Notes under the pieces: model-generated
Database searches by the model: none
The model's input: the letters and a program-made list of their open reading frames with translations, nothing else
Told to the model about the DNA's origin: nothing
In this document: positions 56,706 to 64,000 of the stretch, in pieces
How the letters are laid out: each line of letters starts with the position of its first letter
Position numbering within the stretch: the stretch's first letter is position 1
NCBI RefSeq assembly: GCF_003072505.1
Contig: NZ_NTGB01000001.1
Location: 195,290-259,289, forward strand
Source: Polynucleobacter rarus
GTDB lineage: Bacteria; Pseudomonadota; Gammaproteobacteria; Burkholderiales; Burkholderiaceae
Length of the DNA stretch: 64,000 nucleotides
Direction of reading: 5' to 3'
Position numbers and translations under genes: made by a program

Positions 56706-58019
56706 ATGATTGATCCACAATTACTTCGTAAAGATATAGAACTTGTTGCCTCGCGTTTAGCAGGGCGTAAATTTGTTCTAGATACTGAAAAATTCTCACA
56801 GTTAGAAAATTCGCGTAAACAATTGCAAGCTGCAACCGAAGAGTTGCAAGCCAAACGCAATCAATTAGCAAAAGCAATTGGTATGAAAAAGGGTAAAGGC
56901 GAAGATGCTTCTAGTGAACTGGCCCAATCTAATCAGATTAATGATGACTTAAAAACAAGTTCCGAACAATTAGAGCTATTGCAAACTCAAATTCAACAGT
57001 TTGTAATGGGTATTCCGAATTTACCCGATGAGAGTGTGCCAATTGGAAAAGATGAGAGCAATAACCTTGAAGTGGCACGTTGGGGTGCTGTGCCAAACTT
57101 CGATTTCCCAGTAAAAGACCATGTTGACTTGGGTTCTTTGTATGGACTTGATTTTGAATCTGCCACCAAAATTACGGGTTCACGCTTTGTTGTTTTAAGA
57201 GGTCGAATTGCAAAACTGCATCGTGCATTGGCACAATTTATGTTGGATTTGCATACCGAACAACATCACTATGAAGAGATTAATGTTCCATTTATTGTCA
57301 ATGCAGAGAGTATGCGAGGTACTGGGCAATTGCCAAAATTTGAGGAAGATTTGTTTAAAGTTCCCCGCAAAATGGGTGGCGTTGAAGAGGGTGAAGCGGG
57401 CGAAGCGCGCATTGAGAATTTCTATCTTATCCCTACGGCGGAAGTTCCTGTTACAAACATGGCGCGTGACGCAATTTTTAGCGAAGATCAATTACCTCAG
57501 AAATTTGTGGCACACACACCCTGTTTTAGATCAGAAGCAGGTAGCCATGGCCGAGATGTACGCGGCATGATTCGACAACACCAATTTGAAAAAGTAGAAT
57601 TGGTGCAGTTAGTTAAACCCGAGGAGGCCTTAAATGCACTCGAAGAATTGGTAGGTCACGCCCAAGCAGTATTAGAAAAACTAGAAATCCCCTATCGAAA
57701 AGTCTTACTTTGTACTGGGGATATGGGATTTGGAAGTGCCAAGACCTATGATTTAGAAGCTTGGATACCTTCTCAAAATACCTATCGTGAAATTAGCTCT
57801 TGTTCGACAATGGGCGATTTTCAAGCGCGTCGGATGCAAGCCCGTTTTAAAGTTGGTCAAGCGAAACCTCAATTAATTAATACCTTAAATGGTTCAGGGT
57901 TAGCGATTGGTAGATGCCTAGTAGCGTTGATGGAGAATCACCAACAAGCCGACGGCAGTATGAAGATTCCCGAGGCTTTAAGGCCTTATCTTGGAGGGTT
58001 AGAGCTTTTAAAGCCTTGA
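56706..58019 (+). CDS. serS: seryl-tRNA synthetase (437 aa)
   Basis: Class II synthetase. N-terminal coiled-coil arm (about residues 25-105), motif 2 with [24 protein letters not shown], and motif 3 [17 protein letters not shown]. Length is standard. It starts 32 bp after lolA. In E. coli rarA lies between lolA and serS; it is not present here. Confidence 0.96.
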   Translation: MIDPQLLRKDIELVASRLAGRKFVLDTEKFSQLENSRKQLQAATEELQAKRNQLAKAIGMKKGKGEDASSELAQSNQINDDLKTSSEQLELLQTQIQQFVMGIPNLPDESVPIGKDESNNLEVARWGAVPNFDFPVKDHVDLGSLYGLDFESATKITGSRFVVLRGRIAKLHRALAQFMLDLHTEQHHYEEINVPFIVNAESMRGTGQLPKFEEDLFKVPRKMGGVEEGEAGEARIENFYLIPTAEVPVTNMARDAIFSEDQLPQKFVAHTPCFRSEAGSHGRDVRGMIRQHQFEKVELVQLVKPEEALNALEELVGHAQAVLEKLEIPYRKVLLCTGDMGFGSAKTYDLEAWIPSQNTYREISSCSTMGDFQARRMQARFKVGQAKPQLINTLNGSGLAIGRCLVALMENHQQADGSMKIPEALRPYLGGLELLKP

Positions 58020-58124
58020 AAAAGTTCCAAATAGCTGAAAATTTGTTGTAAAGTATATGAAAATATCAGTTAGCAAATTAGCTAACAAAAATTAAATAAA
58101 GATTAATTTTTTAGGAGACAAAAA

Positions 58125-59189
58125 ATGAAGCAAATTAACATTGGTGTGATTGGTACTGGCTGGTGTGGCGGTATTAGAACAGAAACTGCCCGTAGAAATC
58201 CCTTAGTAAATGAGATTCATATCGCTGAGACGAATGAAATCCGTTTACATGAAATGGCCCAACTTGTCGGAGCTAAAACAGCTACTACTAATTATCAAGA
58301 TTTATTAAAAATTGATAGCATTGACGCTGTCATTATTTCTGCGACGCCAGAAACAACCCATTTCCCGATGGCAAGAGATGCCTTGAATGCTGGTAAGCAC
58401 GTCTTTTTAGAAAAACCAATTGCAATTGAACTCGAACAAGCGGATGAGTTGATTGCCTTAGCGAAGAAAAAAAATCTCAAGTTCACGATTGGGTATTCAC
58501 AACGTTTTAATCCAAAGTATGCCTACGTTAAAAAGGCAATTAATGACGGTACGATTGGTAAGCCCGTCAGTATTTTAGTCAGCCGTCATATTACGCGTAG
58601 TCTAGGTAAGAAAATCGCTGGTCGTGTCAAACTTTCACCTGCTGCGATGGAGTCAACGCACGATTTAGATTTCGTGTTTTGGTGCTTAGAGCCAGCTAAA
58701 CCAGTTAAAGTGTATTCTCAAGTCAATTATGGTGCGATGCGTGAGAGTACTGGTGGTGATATTCCAGATACACAGTGGATTATGGTAACGATGGATAGCG
58801 GACTATCTTTTGTGGTTGGCGGCGGATGGAGTTTGCCTCCTGGATATCCTAATTTTTCATCTACCTGGATTGAATTTGTCGGATCCGATGGCGCCTTAAT
58901 GGTAGATGACAGTCACAAAGATGTGGTTTTGAATACCATGAAAAATGGTATGCAATTACCCATGTCAACCATGCCAGGTGAACAAGTTGATCATATTTAT
59001 GCAGGTCCAATGGCCTATGAAACAGTCCATTTTATTGAAGCTGTAGCGATGGATCGCGATGTGCTTGTGACCGGTGAGCAGGCTCGTCAGGTCATGGAAG
59101 TGTATATGGCTGCTGACTTATCTGCCGAAACTGGAGAACCTGTTTATTTACCACTACCAACTGAAATGCTAAAAGCAGCAAACGGTTAA
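58125..59189 (+). CDS. Gfo/Idh/MocA family oxidoreductase (354 aa)
   Basis: NAD(P)-dependent dehydrogenase: Rossmann start INIGVIGTGWCGGIRTETARR, LISATP-like VIISATPETTHFP, active-site EKPIAIELEQAD and the C-terminal catalytic His region MESTHDLDFVFWCLEP. A strong TTAGGAGA precedes the start. It is followed by a paralogue at 59251; the C-terminal patterns of the two align (DDSHKDVVL and DDTHRDIVL). Substrate unknown, possibly a cyclic sugar or polyol. Confidence 0.9.
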   Translation: MKQINIGVIGTGWCGGIRTETARRNPLVNEIHIAETNEIRLHEMAQLVGAKTATTNYQDLLKIDSIDAVIISATPETTHFPMARDALNAGKHVFLEKPIAIELEQADELIALAKKKNLKFTIGYSQRFNPKYAYVKKAINDGTIGKPVSILVSRHITRSLGKKIAGRVKLSPAAMESTHDLDFVFWCLEPAKPVKVYSQVNYGAMRESTGGDIPDTQWIMVTMDSGLSFVVGGGWSLPPGYPNFSSTWIEFVGSDGALMVDDSHKDVVLNTMKNGMQLPMSTMPGEQVDHIYAGPMAYETVHFIEAVAMDRDVLVTGEQARQVMEVYMAADLSAETGEPVYLPLPTEMLKAANG

Positions 59190-59209
59190 ACCATTCTTTT
59201 TGATGGTTT
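59188..59209 (+). terminator. weak hairpin between the two Gfo/Idh genes
   Basis: AAACCAT pairs with ATGGTTT across eight bases and leads into TTTT. It begins at the stop of the first gene and may attenuate read-through into the second. Confidence 0.4.
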
Positions 59210-59250
59210 TTGGGGTAAGTTCTTCAATCTATTGAATGGCAGGGTGAGAG

Positions 59251-60363
59251 ATGCGTGATCGGCAAGCAAAAAATATTGGTTTAGCAATTGTTGGAGCAGG
59301 TAGGGTTGGTTTATTTCGTGGTGAAGTCGCAGCACGTCATGCACAAGTTGGGTGGATTGGGATTGCTGAAAAAAATCCTGAGAGAGCGAAATTTGTTGCT
59401 GAAAAAATTAAAGCTGATTTTGTCACAGACTCTTACGAAGAACTATTGAATCGCCCTGAAGTCAATGCAACCATTATTGCTACAGACGAGCACTTGCACG
59501 TCGATCCGATTTTAAAAGCTGCTGAGCGTGGCCATTCCCTATTGATTGAAAAGCCACTAGCGACGGATCTCGCCGATTCAGCCCGTGTGCTTGCGGCCAT
59601 TGAAAAGGCTGGTGTCGATGCCATCGTCGGCTATACCCAACGTTTTCGTCGGCGTTGGTTAGCGGCTAAAGAAAAAGTTTCTTCTGGTCAACTCGGTGAT
59701 GTTACGCTAGTGACTTCCAGAGCTTTTATGAATAGACTGGTGGCGATTGATAACTATAAGCGTACGGATCATCCTGAACGCATTTCACCAATGGTGATTT
59801 CCGGAACACATGCACTCGATATTGTGATGTGGATGATGCAAGGAAAAACACCTGTTGAGATCTATGCTCGGTCGATTGATAAGGCCTTAGGGCCAGACTG
59901 GAAAGGGATCGATGCGACGAGCGGTGTCATTACTTATTCTGACGGTACGATTTATCAAGCAACGATCTCTTGGGCCTTACCAGTGGTTTGGCCTGGCGCA
60001 GTATATAGCTTAGATGTAGGAATTGTTGGAACTGAAGGAGTTCTTACGATTGATGATACGCACCGGGATATTGTATTAGCTACCAGCAAATCTCAGAGTG
60101 AGGGCTATGCACCCGATCAATCAAGACGGGTAGATTTTATGGGGAGTTATCCCCCAGGCGATATGGCTTTGGGAGAGTTAAGGGGGCCAATGCGTGAAGA
60201 GACTGAGTCTTGGCTTAACCGTGTTGCTTTGAATATTCCAACGCCTGCTGCCACAGCCCAAGAAGCCCATTTCAATTTAATGATGACCAAAGCATTTGAT
60301 TTATCGGCTAGATTAAAGAAACCAATTTCTTTGCCGATTGATGCAAAAGATGATATTTACTAA
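59251..60363 (+). CDS. Gfo/Idh/MocA family oxidoreductase, second paralogue (370 aa)
   Basis: NAD(P)-dependent dehydrogenase with the start IGLAIVGAGRVGLFRGEVAAR, VNATIIATDEHLHVDP, active-site EKPLATDLADS and the His region ISGTHALDIVMWMMQG. Both genes are of similar length and share the C-terminal D-D-x-H-x-D-x-V-L motif, so they arose by duplication and may act on sequential steps or as a heteromer. A weak GAGAG stands before ATG 59251. Confidence 0.9.
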   Translation: MRDRQAKNIGLAIVGAGRVGLFRGEVAARHAQVGWIGIAEKNPERAKFVAEKIKADFVTDSYEELLNRPEVNATIIATDEHLHVDPILKAAERGHSLLIEKPLATDLADSARVLAAIEKAGVDAIVGYTQRFRRRWLAAKEKVSSGQLGDVTLVTSRAFMNRLVAIDNYKRTDHPERISPMVISGTHALDIVMWMMQGKTPVEIYARSIDKALGPDWKGIDATSGVITYSDGTIYQATISWALPVVWPGAVYSLDVGIVGTEGVLTIDDTHRDIVLATSKSQSEGYAPDQSRRVDFMGSYPPGDMALGELRGPMREETESWLNRVALNIPTPAATAQEAHFNLMMTKAFDLSARLKKPISLPIDAKDDIY

Positions 60364-60504
60364 ATTTGAGTAACCGATCTTTAGACGTAACGGAAATCGA
60401 TTAAAGCTGAAACATGTACTGGACATGATGAAAATGATGTTTCGTCAAAAAGTGCTGTGCCGATAGCTTTGAAATCACTCATTTCGCATCCAATAATGGA
60501 TAAT

Positions 60505-60666
60505 TTACTCAAAATTAGTCATGATTACTTTGAATAAAATGACAACAATAAATCCAACTAAAGTTGATTTGATAATAAATCGAATCGAGGATGAAAAAGC
60601 TTTTTGAAGAGGTGTTGGTTGTCTATTATTAAATAAATTAAGTGGGAATTTCATAAGCAAGCACAT
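60505..60666 (-). CDS. possible small membrane protein (53 aa)
   Basis: The frame runs from ATG 60666 to TAA 60505-60507. It ends with a hydrophobic helix (STLVGFIVVILFKVIM) after a basic stretch (SSSIRFIIK), a normal single-pass pattern. The start has no good ribosome site; an internal ATG four codons on is no better. Composition is coding-like but evidence is thin. Confidence 0.3.
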   Translation of the reverse strand: MCLLMKFPLNLFNNRQPTPLQKAFSSSIRFIIKSTLVGFIVVILFKVIMTNFE

Positions 60667-60772
60667 CGGTGCCAAAGGAATAATTGAATAAAAGTATTAT
60701 TCCTAATTCAATCAAAAAAGAAAATAAGCGTTTTCCCTCAAACAGTTTTTTACTCAAGCTAGTACAAATAAA

Positions 60773-60813
60773 TCAACCGATAGTTTGCAATCAAATTGCT
60801 TACTATCGGTTGA
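60773..60813 (-). terminator. terminator-like hairpin after the DUF6152 gene
   Basis: TCAACCGATAGT pairs exactly with ACTATCGGTTGA across a 17-base loop. It lies 18 bp after the stop of the last gene of the minus-strand redox cluster, followed by TTTATTTG on that strand. Confidence 0.65.
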
Positions 60814-60830
60814 GGAAAATACCTTAATTC

Positions 60831-61250
60831 TTACTCTAAATTTGCGGCTTCTTGAGCACGAATATTCGCTGTGAAAACATCACCAGTATCCGTCTTCACT
60901 AATTTTTTGAGAGCCCCACCTTTTCTACCATCACGCAGTGGACTGAAGTCTACAACGACTTTATCACCAGGTTTAACGGCGTTACGCGACCATCCACCCG
61001 CGCGAATAAGGTTACCTGGACTTGTCATTTCCATGAGCCAAGTTGTTTCCTCAGCACTTCCTGCTTCTTTACCCTTGATAATGACCGCTACGTGGGGGTT
61101 GGTCCAGTGCATTTGCTCCACTACACCAGTAATTTGCAAGGTCTTGGCGTGGTCAAACATGGTAGTAGAGTGATGCGCAAATGCTGCAAAGGTCGCAAGA
61201 GCTGCACCTGCAGCCAATGTACTGCCAATAATTATTTTGATTGATTTCAT
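60831..61250 (-). CDS. DUF6152 family periplasmic protein (139 aa)
   Basis: Secreted protein: signal peptide about residues 1-25 (ending AFAHH) and a small beta-barrel-like domain with HHSTTMFDHAK, VVEQMHWTNPHVAVIIKG and WLMEMTSPGNLIRAGG. This is the DUF6152 pattern, of unknown function. Its His-rich N-terminus (HHS) could bind metal. AAGGAGA precedes ATG. It is the last gene of a five-gene run with a cytochrome c and two DUF6644-like membrane proteins. Confidence 0.85.
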   Translation of the reverse strand: MKSIKIIIGSTLAAGAALATFAAFAHHSTTMFDHAKTLQITGVVEQMHWTNPHVAVIIKGKEAGSAEETTWLMEMTSPGNLIRAGGWSRNAVKPGDKVVVDFSPLRDGRKGGALKKLVKTDTGDVFTANIRAQEAANLE

Positions 61251-61262
61251 AAAATATTCTCC

Positions 61263-62102
61263 TTAATTTACTAAGCGGTTTCCGCCAACATCATGTTTAA
61301 TTGCTTCGAAAAGATGATCGCCATTTTTATCGACTTTTGGTACAAAATATCCTTCTAAACAAACACCTTCTACGATATCAAATTTACGATTTCTTTGCCT
61401 AAAGAAAAAGCGAGTTGTTTTCCAAGGTTTCGTTAATATTTTTGGAGCAACAATTTCTAGCTCATCTACTAATAAATCTTTATCTTTTAGATAGATTCGT
61501 TCTTTAACGACCATGTCGCCGTTGTTAGGTACTCCAGCGGCTTCGCTAATTGCTAAAAGGGATTCAGGAATAATATCCGTTGTTTCGACCACCAGGGTAT
61601 CACCTTCCCAATGACCAATGGAATGACCGTGATAAGATGGATCTGGTTCTTTTGGATGTTCACGACCGTCAGTATAAATTCTACGTAGACGATTACCATC
61701 AGATTCACCCAACATGGTAACTCTGCCTGGTGTAAATAATATTTCCATGGCATTGTGAGTGATTAACATCCACGATGGCATAGCTTCAGGTAAACAGTTG
61801 GTAAACAGAGGAGTAGGTCTTCCTGCTTTTTCTTCCGCAATTTGGAAAGCAATGATTTTTGCCTGTCTCTCTTGCCATGGCGGCATTTCAGTAATCGCTT
61901 TTTTATCTTGATCACTAATATTAGGATTCCAAACACCACTCCAATCAGGAAGTTTTGCAATATCAGCCCAGTCTTTTGCAGTAGGTGCTGGGTTGATGAC
62001 AACAGGTGCCTTCGGTTTGGTTTGAGCGAAAGAGCTTGTCATGCCTAGCGTTTCGCTAAGAATTAAGCTGAAGCTCAAAATAATTTTGAAACTTTTTTTC
62101 AT
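61263..62102 (-). CDS. secreted hypothetical protein of the DUF6152 cluster (279 aa)
   Basis: Signal peptide (about residues 1-27, ending SFAQ), Pro-rich linker, then a domain with LPDWSGVWNPN, FTNCLPEAMPSWMLI, IYTDGREHPKEPDPSYHGHSIGHWEGDTLVVETT. The last stretch is a conserved mark of a family found beside DUF6152 genes in many proteobacteria; it has no assigned function. Start 62102 has GGAG; the longer frame runs into the preceding DUF6644-like gene and lacks a signal at its start. Confidence 0.8.
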   Translation of the reverse strand: MKKSFKIILSFSLILSETLGMTSSFAQTKPKAPVVINPAPTAKDWADIAKLPDWSGVWNPNISDQDKKAITEMPPWQERQAKIIAFQIAEEKAGRPTPLFTNCLPEAMPSWMLITHNAMEILFTPGRVTMLGESDGNRLRRIYTDGREHPKEPDPSYHGHSIGHWEGDTLVVETTDIIPESLLAISEAAGVPNNGDMVVKERIYLKDKDLLVDELEIVAPKILTKPWKTTRFFFRQRNRKFDIVEGVCLEGYFVPKVDKNGDHLFEAIKHDVGGNRLVN

Positions 62103-62167
62103 GTCAATGATCTCCTTAGTATTGACCATTCTAGGTTCTAAAAAAACTGCTTTAAATAACAAACTTT

Positions 62168-62665
62168 TTACAAAGTAAAACCAATCCATCTTCCACATGC
62201 AACCACAATTAACCAAAAACATAAAGAACAAATTCCTGCTAGTTTGGCGATAGGTGGAACTCTATAGTTAGGATGTCCCCAGACATTCATCTCCTTGGAC
62301 GAGATGAATTGAAATATAAGCATGTTCACGCCCGCCAATCCTAAAAATAAAAATTTTAATTGAAAGGCTGTGTTATTCAGATAAGTCGAAGCATTAGAAA
62401 TAAACAATAAAGATCCAGTAATAACCGCAAGACTAAAACCAAGCCAGGTAATACGAATTAATGCTTTGGAGAAGGTACTAAATTCAAAGTTCCTAAATGC
62501 AATTCCCGTTAGTCTGAAATCCACCAAAAAAATAGAGCCAATCACCATCGTAATAGCAAGTACGTGAAAAGATTCAATCCAAGGAAATAAAAACTCGTTC
62601 TCACTAATCAATATAGCGATAGGTAAGTCTTGAAGGATATTACCGATTTGGGAAGTAGATATCAT
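62168..62665 (-). CDS. DUF6644-like membrane protein (165 aa)
   Basis: A four-helix membrane protein (helices about residues 32-52, 70-95, 105-125, 140-162). A conserved His sits in helix 1 (ESFHVLAITMVIGS). It is paralogous to the gene just upstream at 62667 (same length and helix pattern, matching H-x-L-A and R-W-I at the end: GRWIGFTL and GRWIAYT). Its ATG lies one base after the stop of that gene. Helix His residues suggest haem or quinone binding, unproven. Confidence 0.8.
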   Translation of the reverse strand: MISTSQIGNILQDLPIAILISENEFLFPWIESFHVLAITMVIGSIFLVDFRLTGIAFRNFEFSTFSKALIRITWLGFSLAVITGSLLFISNASTYLNNTAFQLKFLFLGLAGVNMLIFQFISSKEMNVWGHPNYRVPPIAKLAGICSLCFWLIVVACGRWIGFTL

Positions 62666-62666
62666 A

Positions 62667-63164
62667 TTAGGTATAGGCTATCCAGCGGCCTGCGAATAAT
62701 ATGGCAAGCCAAAGTCCGATGGAAATCAAAGCGATTAATTTTTCAAAAAAATGCAAATTGTTTTTACTAAAAGAATGGTTAGCAATTCTTTTTTGTGCAA
62801 CTGATAAATAGATCGAGCAAATAACAGCAGCAATAAGTAGCAGCATTTTTAGTTGAAATATCGGATTTAATAATGCTCTAGCTGGTTCACCAATAATCAT
62901 GACTAAGCCACTTAAAAATAAAACCAACAGAGCGATATGTGCTGGCCCTTTAAGAGCACTAGCTAGAGGATATAAAACATGATTCCGATGCAAAATCCCT
63001 AGTGCTTTGAAGTTACTAATCATCATGGCTGTCATTAAAGTACACAAAGCTAGGATGTGGACGGTTTGGACTACCGCAACAATCCATTCCACACCTTGTA
63101 GTGACTGACTTAAATAAGTCTGCTCAATACTTAAAGAAAGCTGTTTTATAAAGGGATTGATCAT
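62667..63164 (-). CDS. DUF6644-like membrane protein, paralogue (165 aa)
   Basis: Same four-helix layout as the gene at 62168, with VQTVHILALCTLMTAMM in helix 1 and a C-terminal LFAGRWIAYT. The two probably form a heterodimer in the inner membrane. It follows the cytochrome gene by 3 bp, so all are one operon. Confidence 0.8.
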   Translation of the reverse strand: MINPFIKQLSLSIEQTYLSQSLQGVEWIVAVVQTVHILALCTLMTAMMISNFKALGILHRNHVLYPLASALKGPAHIALLVLFLSGLVMIIGEPARALLNPIFQLKMLLLIAAVICSIYLSVAQKRIANHSFSKNNLHFFEKLIALISIGLWLAILFAGRWIAYT

Positions 63165-63167
63165 GTA

Positions 63168-63710
63168 TTAATATTTGTTTGCTATTTGGTAAATATTACT
63201 GGAATTACTTGCCTGATTTATGACCTTAGCACCCGCTGGAGTAAAGCTTGACGATTTTTCGAAATTCGCATAAGCCTGATGACATCCAGCACATGATTTA
63301 TAAATTTCTTCGCCAGCCTTGAAAAGTAAATCGGGATCTTTATTTAAGGTAGCTTGAAGCGCTAAAAAACCAGAGGTATTTAATTTTTTCGCAGCGAGGG
63401 CCCAAATTTTGCCAGGTTGGACTCGATTGGGCATCATCAACAGATTACCTGCCTCAGTTAAAACTGCCGCTTGTTGGCGAAGTGATTCCCACTCTTCATC
63501 ATTTTTAGGGGCAATATTCGTAGTGCCATTTCTATCAATAATGGTTGATACCGAATCCCAAATTGCATCAGCTGCAGGGTCAATCAACCATAACATCAAG
63601 GACTTTAATTCGATAGTAGGAGCAGCATTTTTTTCGACCACTTTCAGGTTTTGACAGTGACTAAAGCCAGAAAAAAACATTAGAAAAATGACAGCAACAA
63701 AAATGCGCAT
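63168..63710 (-). CDS. secreted cytochrome c with one haem site (180 aa)
   Basis: Signal peptide (about residues 1-19, ending SHCQ) and a helical protein with a single haem-c motif CAGCH near residue 143 (YKSCAGCHQAYANFEKS), close to the C-terminus as in cytochrome c prime-type proteins. It leads a five-gene run with two DUF6644-like membrane proteins, a secreted protein and DUF6152. It probably passes electrons in the periplasm. Confidence 0.85.
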   Translation of the reverse strand: MRIFVAVIFLMFFSGFSHCQNLKVVEKNAAPTIELKSLMLWLIDPAADAIWDSVSTIIDRNGTTNIAPKNDEEWESLRQQAAVLTEAGNLLMMPNRVQPGKIWALAAKKLNTSGFLALQATLNKDPDLLFKAGEEIYKSCAGCHQAYANFEKSSSFTPAGAKVINQASNSSNIYQIANKY

Positions 63711-63888
63711 AATGATTGGCCCCAGATATATTTTTATTTTAAAAACAATGAAAATATATTACTCCAAACTTTCCATCTAAGGGTTTGCCATAGGTTTTGA
63801 GTGTTTTTGCACCTAGATAGAGGATTATCGGGGGCAGTCCCCAAAAGCACTCTAGGATTTAGGTTGACGTAGAACTGTTTGTAATTGA
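63711..63888. other. intergenic region before the HD-GYP gene end
   Basis: No gene seen. A short GGGG/CCCC hairpin near 63828-63841 may end the HD-GYP transcript, but it lacks a T-tract on the right strand. Confidence 0.3.
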
Positions 63889-64000
63889 CTAGTCCTCCTT
63901 AAACTGTCTACGTATCAATCTAAACTGAGCTTCTAAATAATTAAAGGCATCGACGATGTCGGGATCAAATTTAGTTCCTCTCAAAGAATTGATGTACTCA
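63889..64000 (-). CDS. 3' end of a probable HD-GYP domain protein (partial)
   Basis: The last 36 codons of a minus-strand gene are open from the window edge to TAG at 63889-63891. They read E-Y-I-N-S-L-R-G-T-K-F-D-P-D-I-V-D-A-F, then a charged tail ending RRQFKED. The segment R-G-T-x-F-D-P-x-x-V-x-A-F is the usual C-terminal mark of HD-GYP cyclic-di-GMP phosphodiesterases. The catalytic part lies outside the window. Confidence 0.65.
   Translation of the reverse strand, partial: EYINSLRGTKFDPDIVDAFNYLEAQFRLIRRQFKED

Larger units (their letters stand above)
60364..60830. other. 467-bp region, mostly without clear genes
   Basis: It holds one possible short membrane-protein frame on the minus strand (60505-60666) and a hairpin before the DUF6152 gene (60773-60813). 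Otherwise I see nothing convincing. Confidence 0.4.

Overview
The window is chromosomal DNA of an AT-rich betaproteobacterium of the order Burkholderiales, most like Polynucleobacter or a close relative. Three things suggest this: seven Bug-type (TctC) periplasmic receptors, a protocatechuate 4,5-cleavage operon, and a housekeeping block glnB-nadE-ppa-trxB-ftsK-lolA-serS. The genus is inference. I saw no rRNA, tRNA, CRISPR array, insertion sequence or prophage.

Region 1 (1-3.6 kb) is a small stress or envelope locus. It holds a His/Ala-rich small protein, two paralogous short Crp/Fnr regulators, a dying outer-membrane beta-barrel gene, a 53-residue DUF3309 membrane protein and a BON-domain lipoprotein. 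A 16-bp near-palindrome with consensus TGTTCGNTANCGAACA recurs upstream of both regulators and twice upstream of the DUF3309/BON pair. This looks like an autoregulated regulon.

Region 2 (3.7-26.3 kb) is an accessory catabolic island. Six Bug receptors without any TctA/TctB channel are mixed with three class III CoA-transferases, a CitE-like CoA-ester lyase, an HMG-CoA-lyase-like enzyme, a class II aldolase, an isopropylmalate-dehydrogenase-like enzyme, a two-subunit molybdenum hydroxylase, a quinone-oxidoreductase-like MDR, a Gfo/Idh/MocA oxidoreductase, a double OsmC protein, a DctP-like protein without a signal peptide and a LysR regulator. The content suggests uptake and CoA-dependent breakdown of small organic or (hetero)aromatic acids; substrates cannot be read from the sequence. 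The island ends with a truncated VOC gene running into a thioesterase gene.

Region 3 (26.4-43.3 kb) has an orphan small gene, a large DUF748/AsmA-like protein and a minus-strand aromatic block: Bug receptor, galD, ligJ, ligK, ligI, ligA, ligB, ligC, an aldo/keto reductase and a TRAP transporter (Q, M, P), then after a terminator pobA. This converts 4-hydroxybenzoate through protocatechuate, 4-carboxy-2-hydroxymuconate semialdehyde, 2-pyrone-4,6-dicarboxylate, 4-oxalomesaconate and 4-carboxy-4-hydroxy-2-oxoadipate to pyruvate and oxaloacetate. An M23 peptidase gene lies immediately upstream on the same strand.

Region 4 (43.5-58.0 kb) is mainly housekeeping: a PsiF-repeat protein, an FMN/Fe-S glutamate-synthase-like protein, an M50 protease, a pirin, an unlisted 45-residue membrane protein, SDR and EamA genes, a phasin, P-II, NAD synthetase, pyrophosphatase, thioredoxin reductase, FtsK, LolA and SerRS.

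Region 5 (58.1-64.0 kb) has two adjacent Gfo/Idh/MocA paralogues, then a minus-strand cluster of a cytochrome c, two tandem DUF6644-like membrane proteins, a secreted protein and a DUF6152 protein, which may be an uncharacterised redox module. The window closes inside the 3' end of a probable HD-GYP gene.
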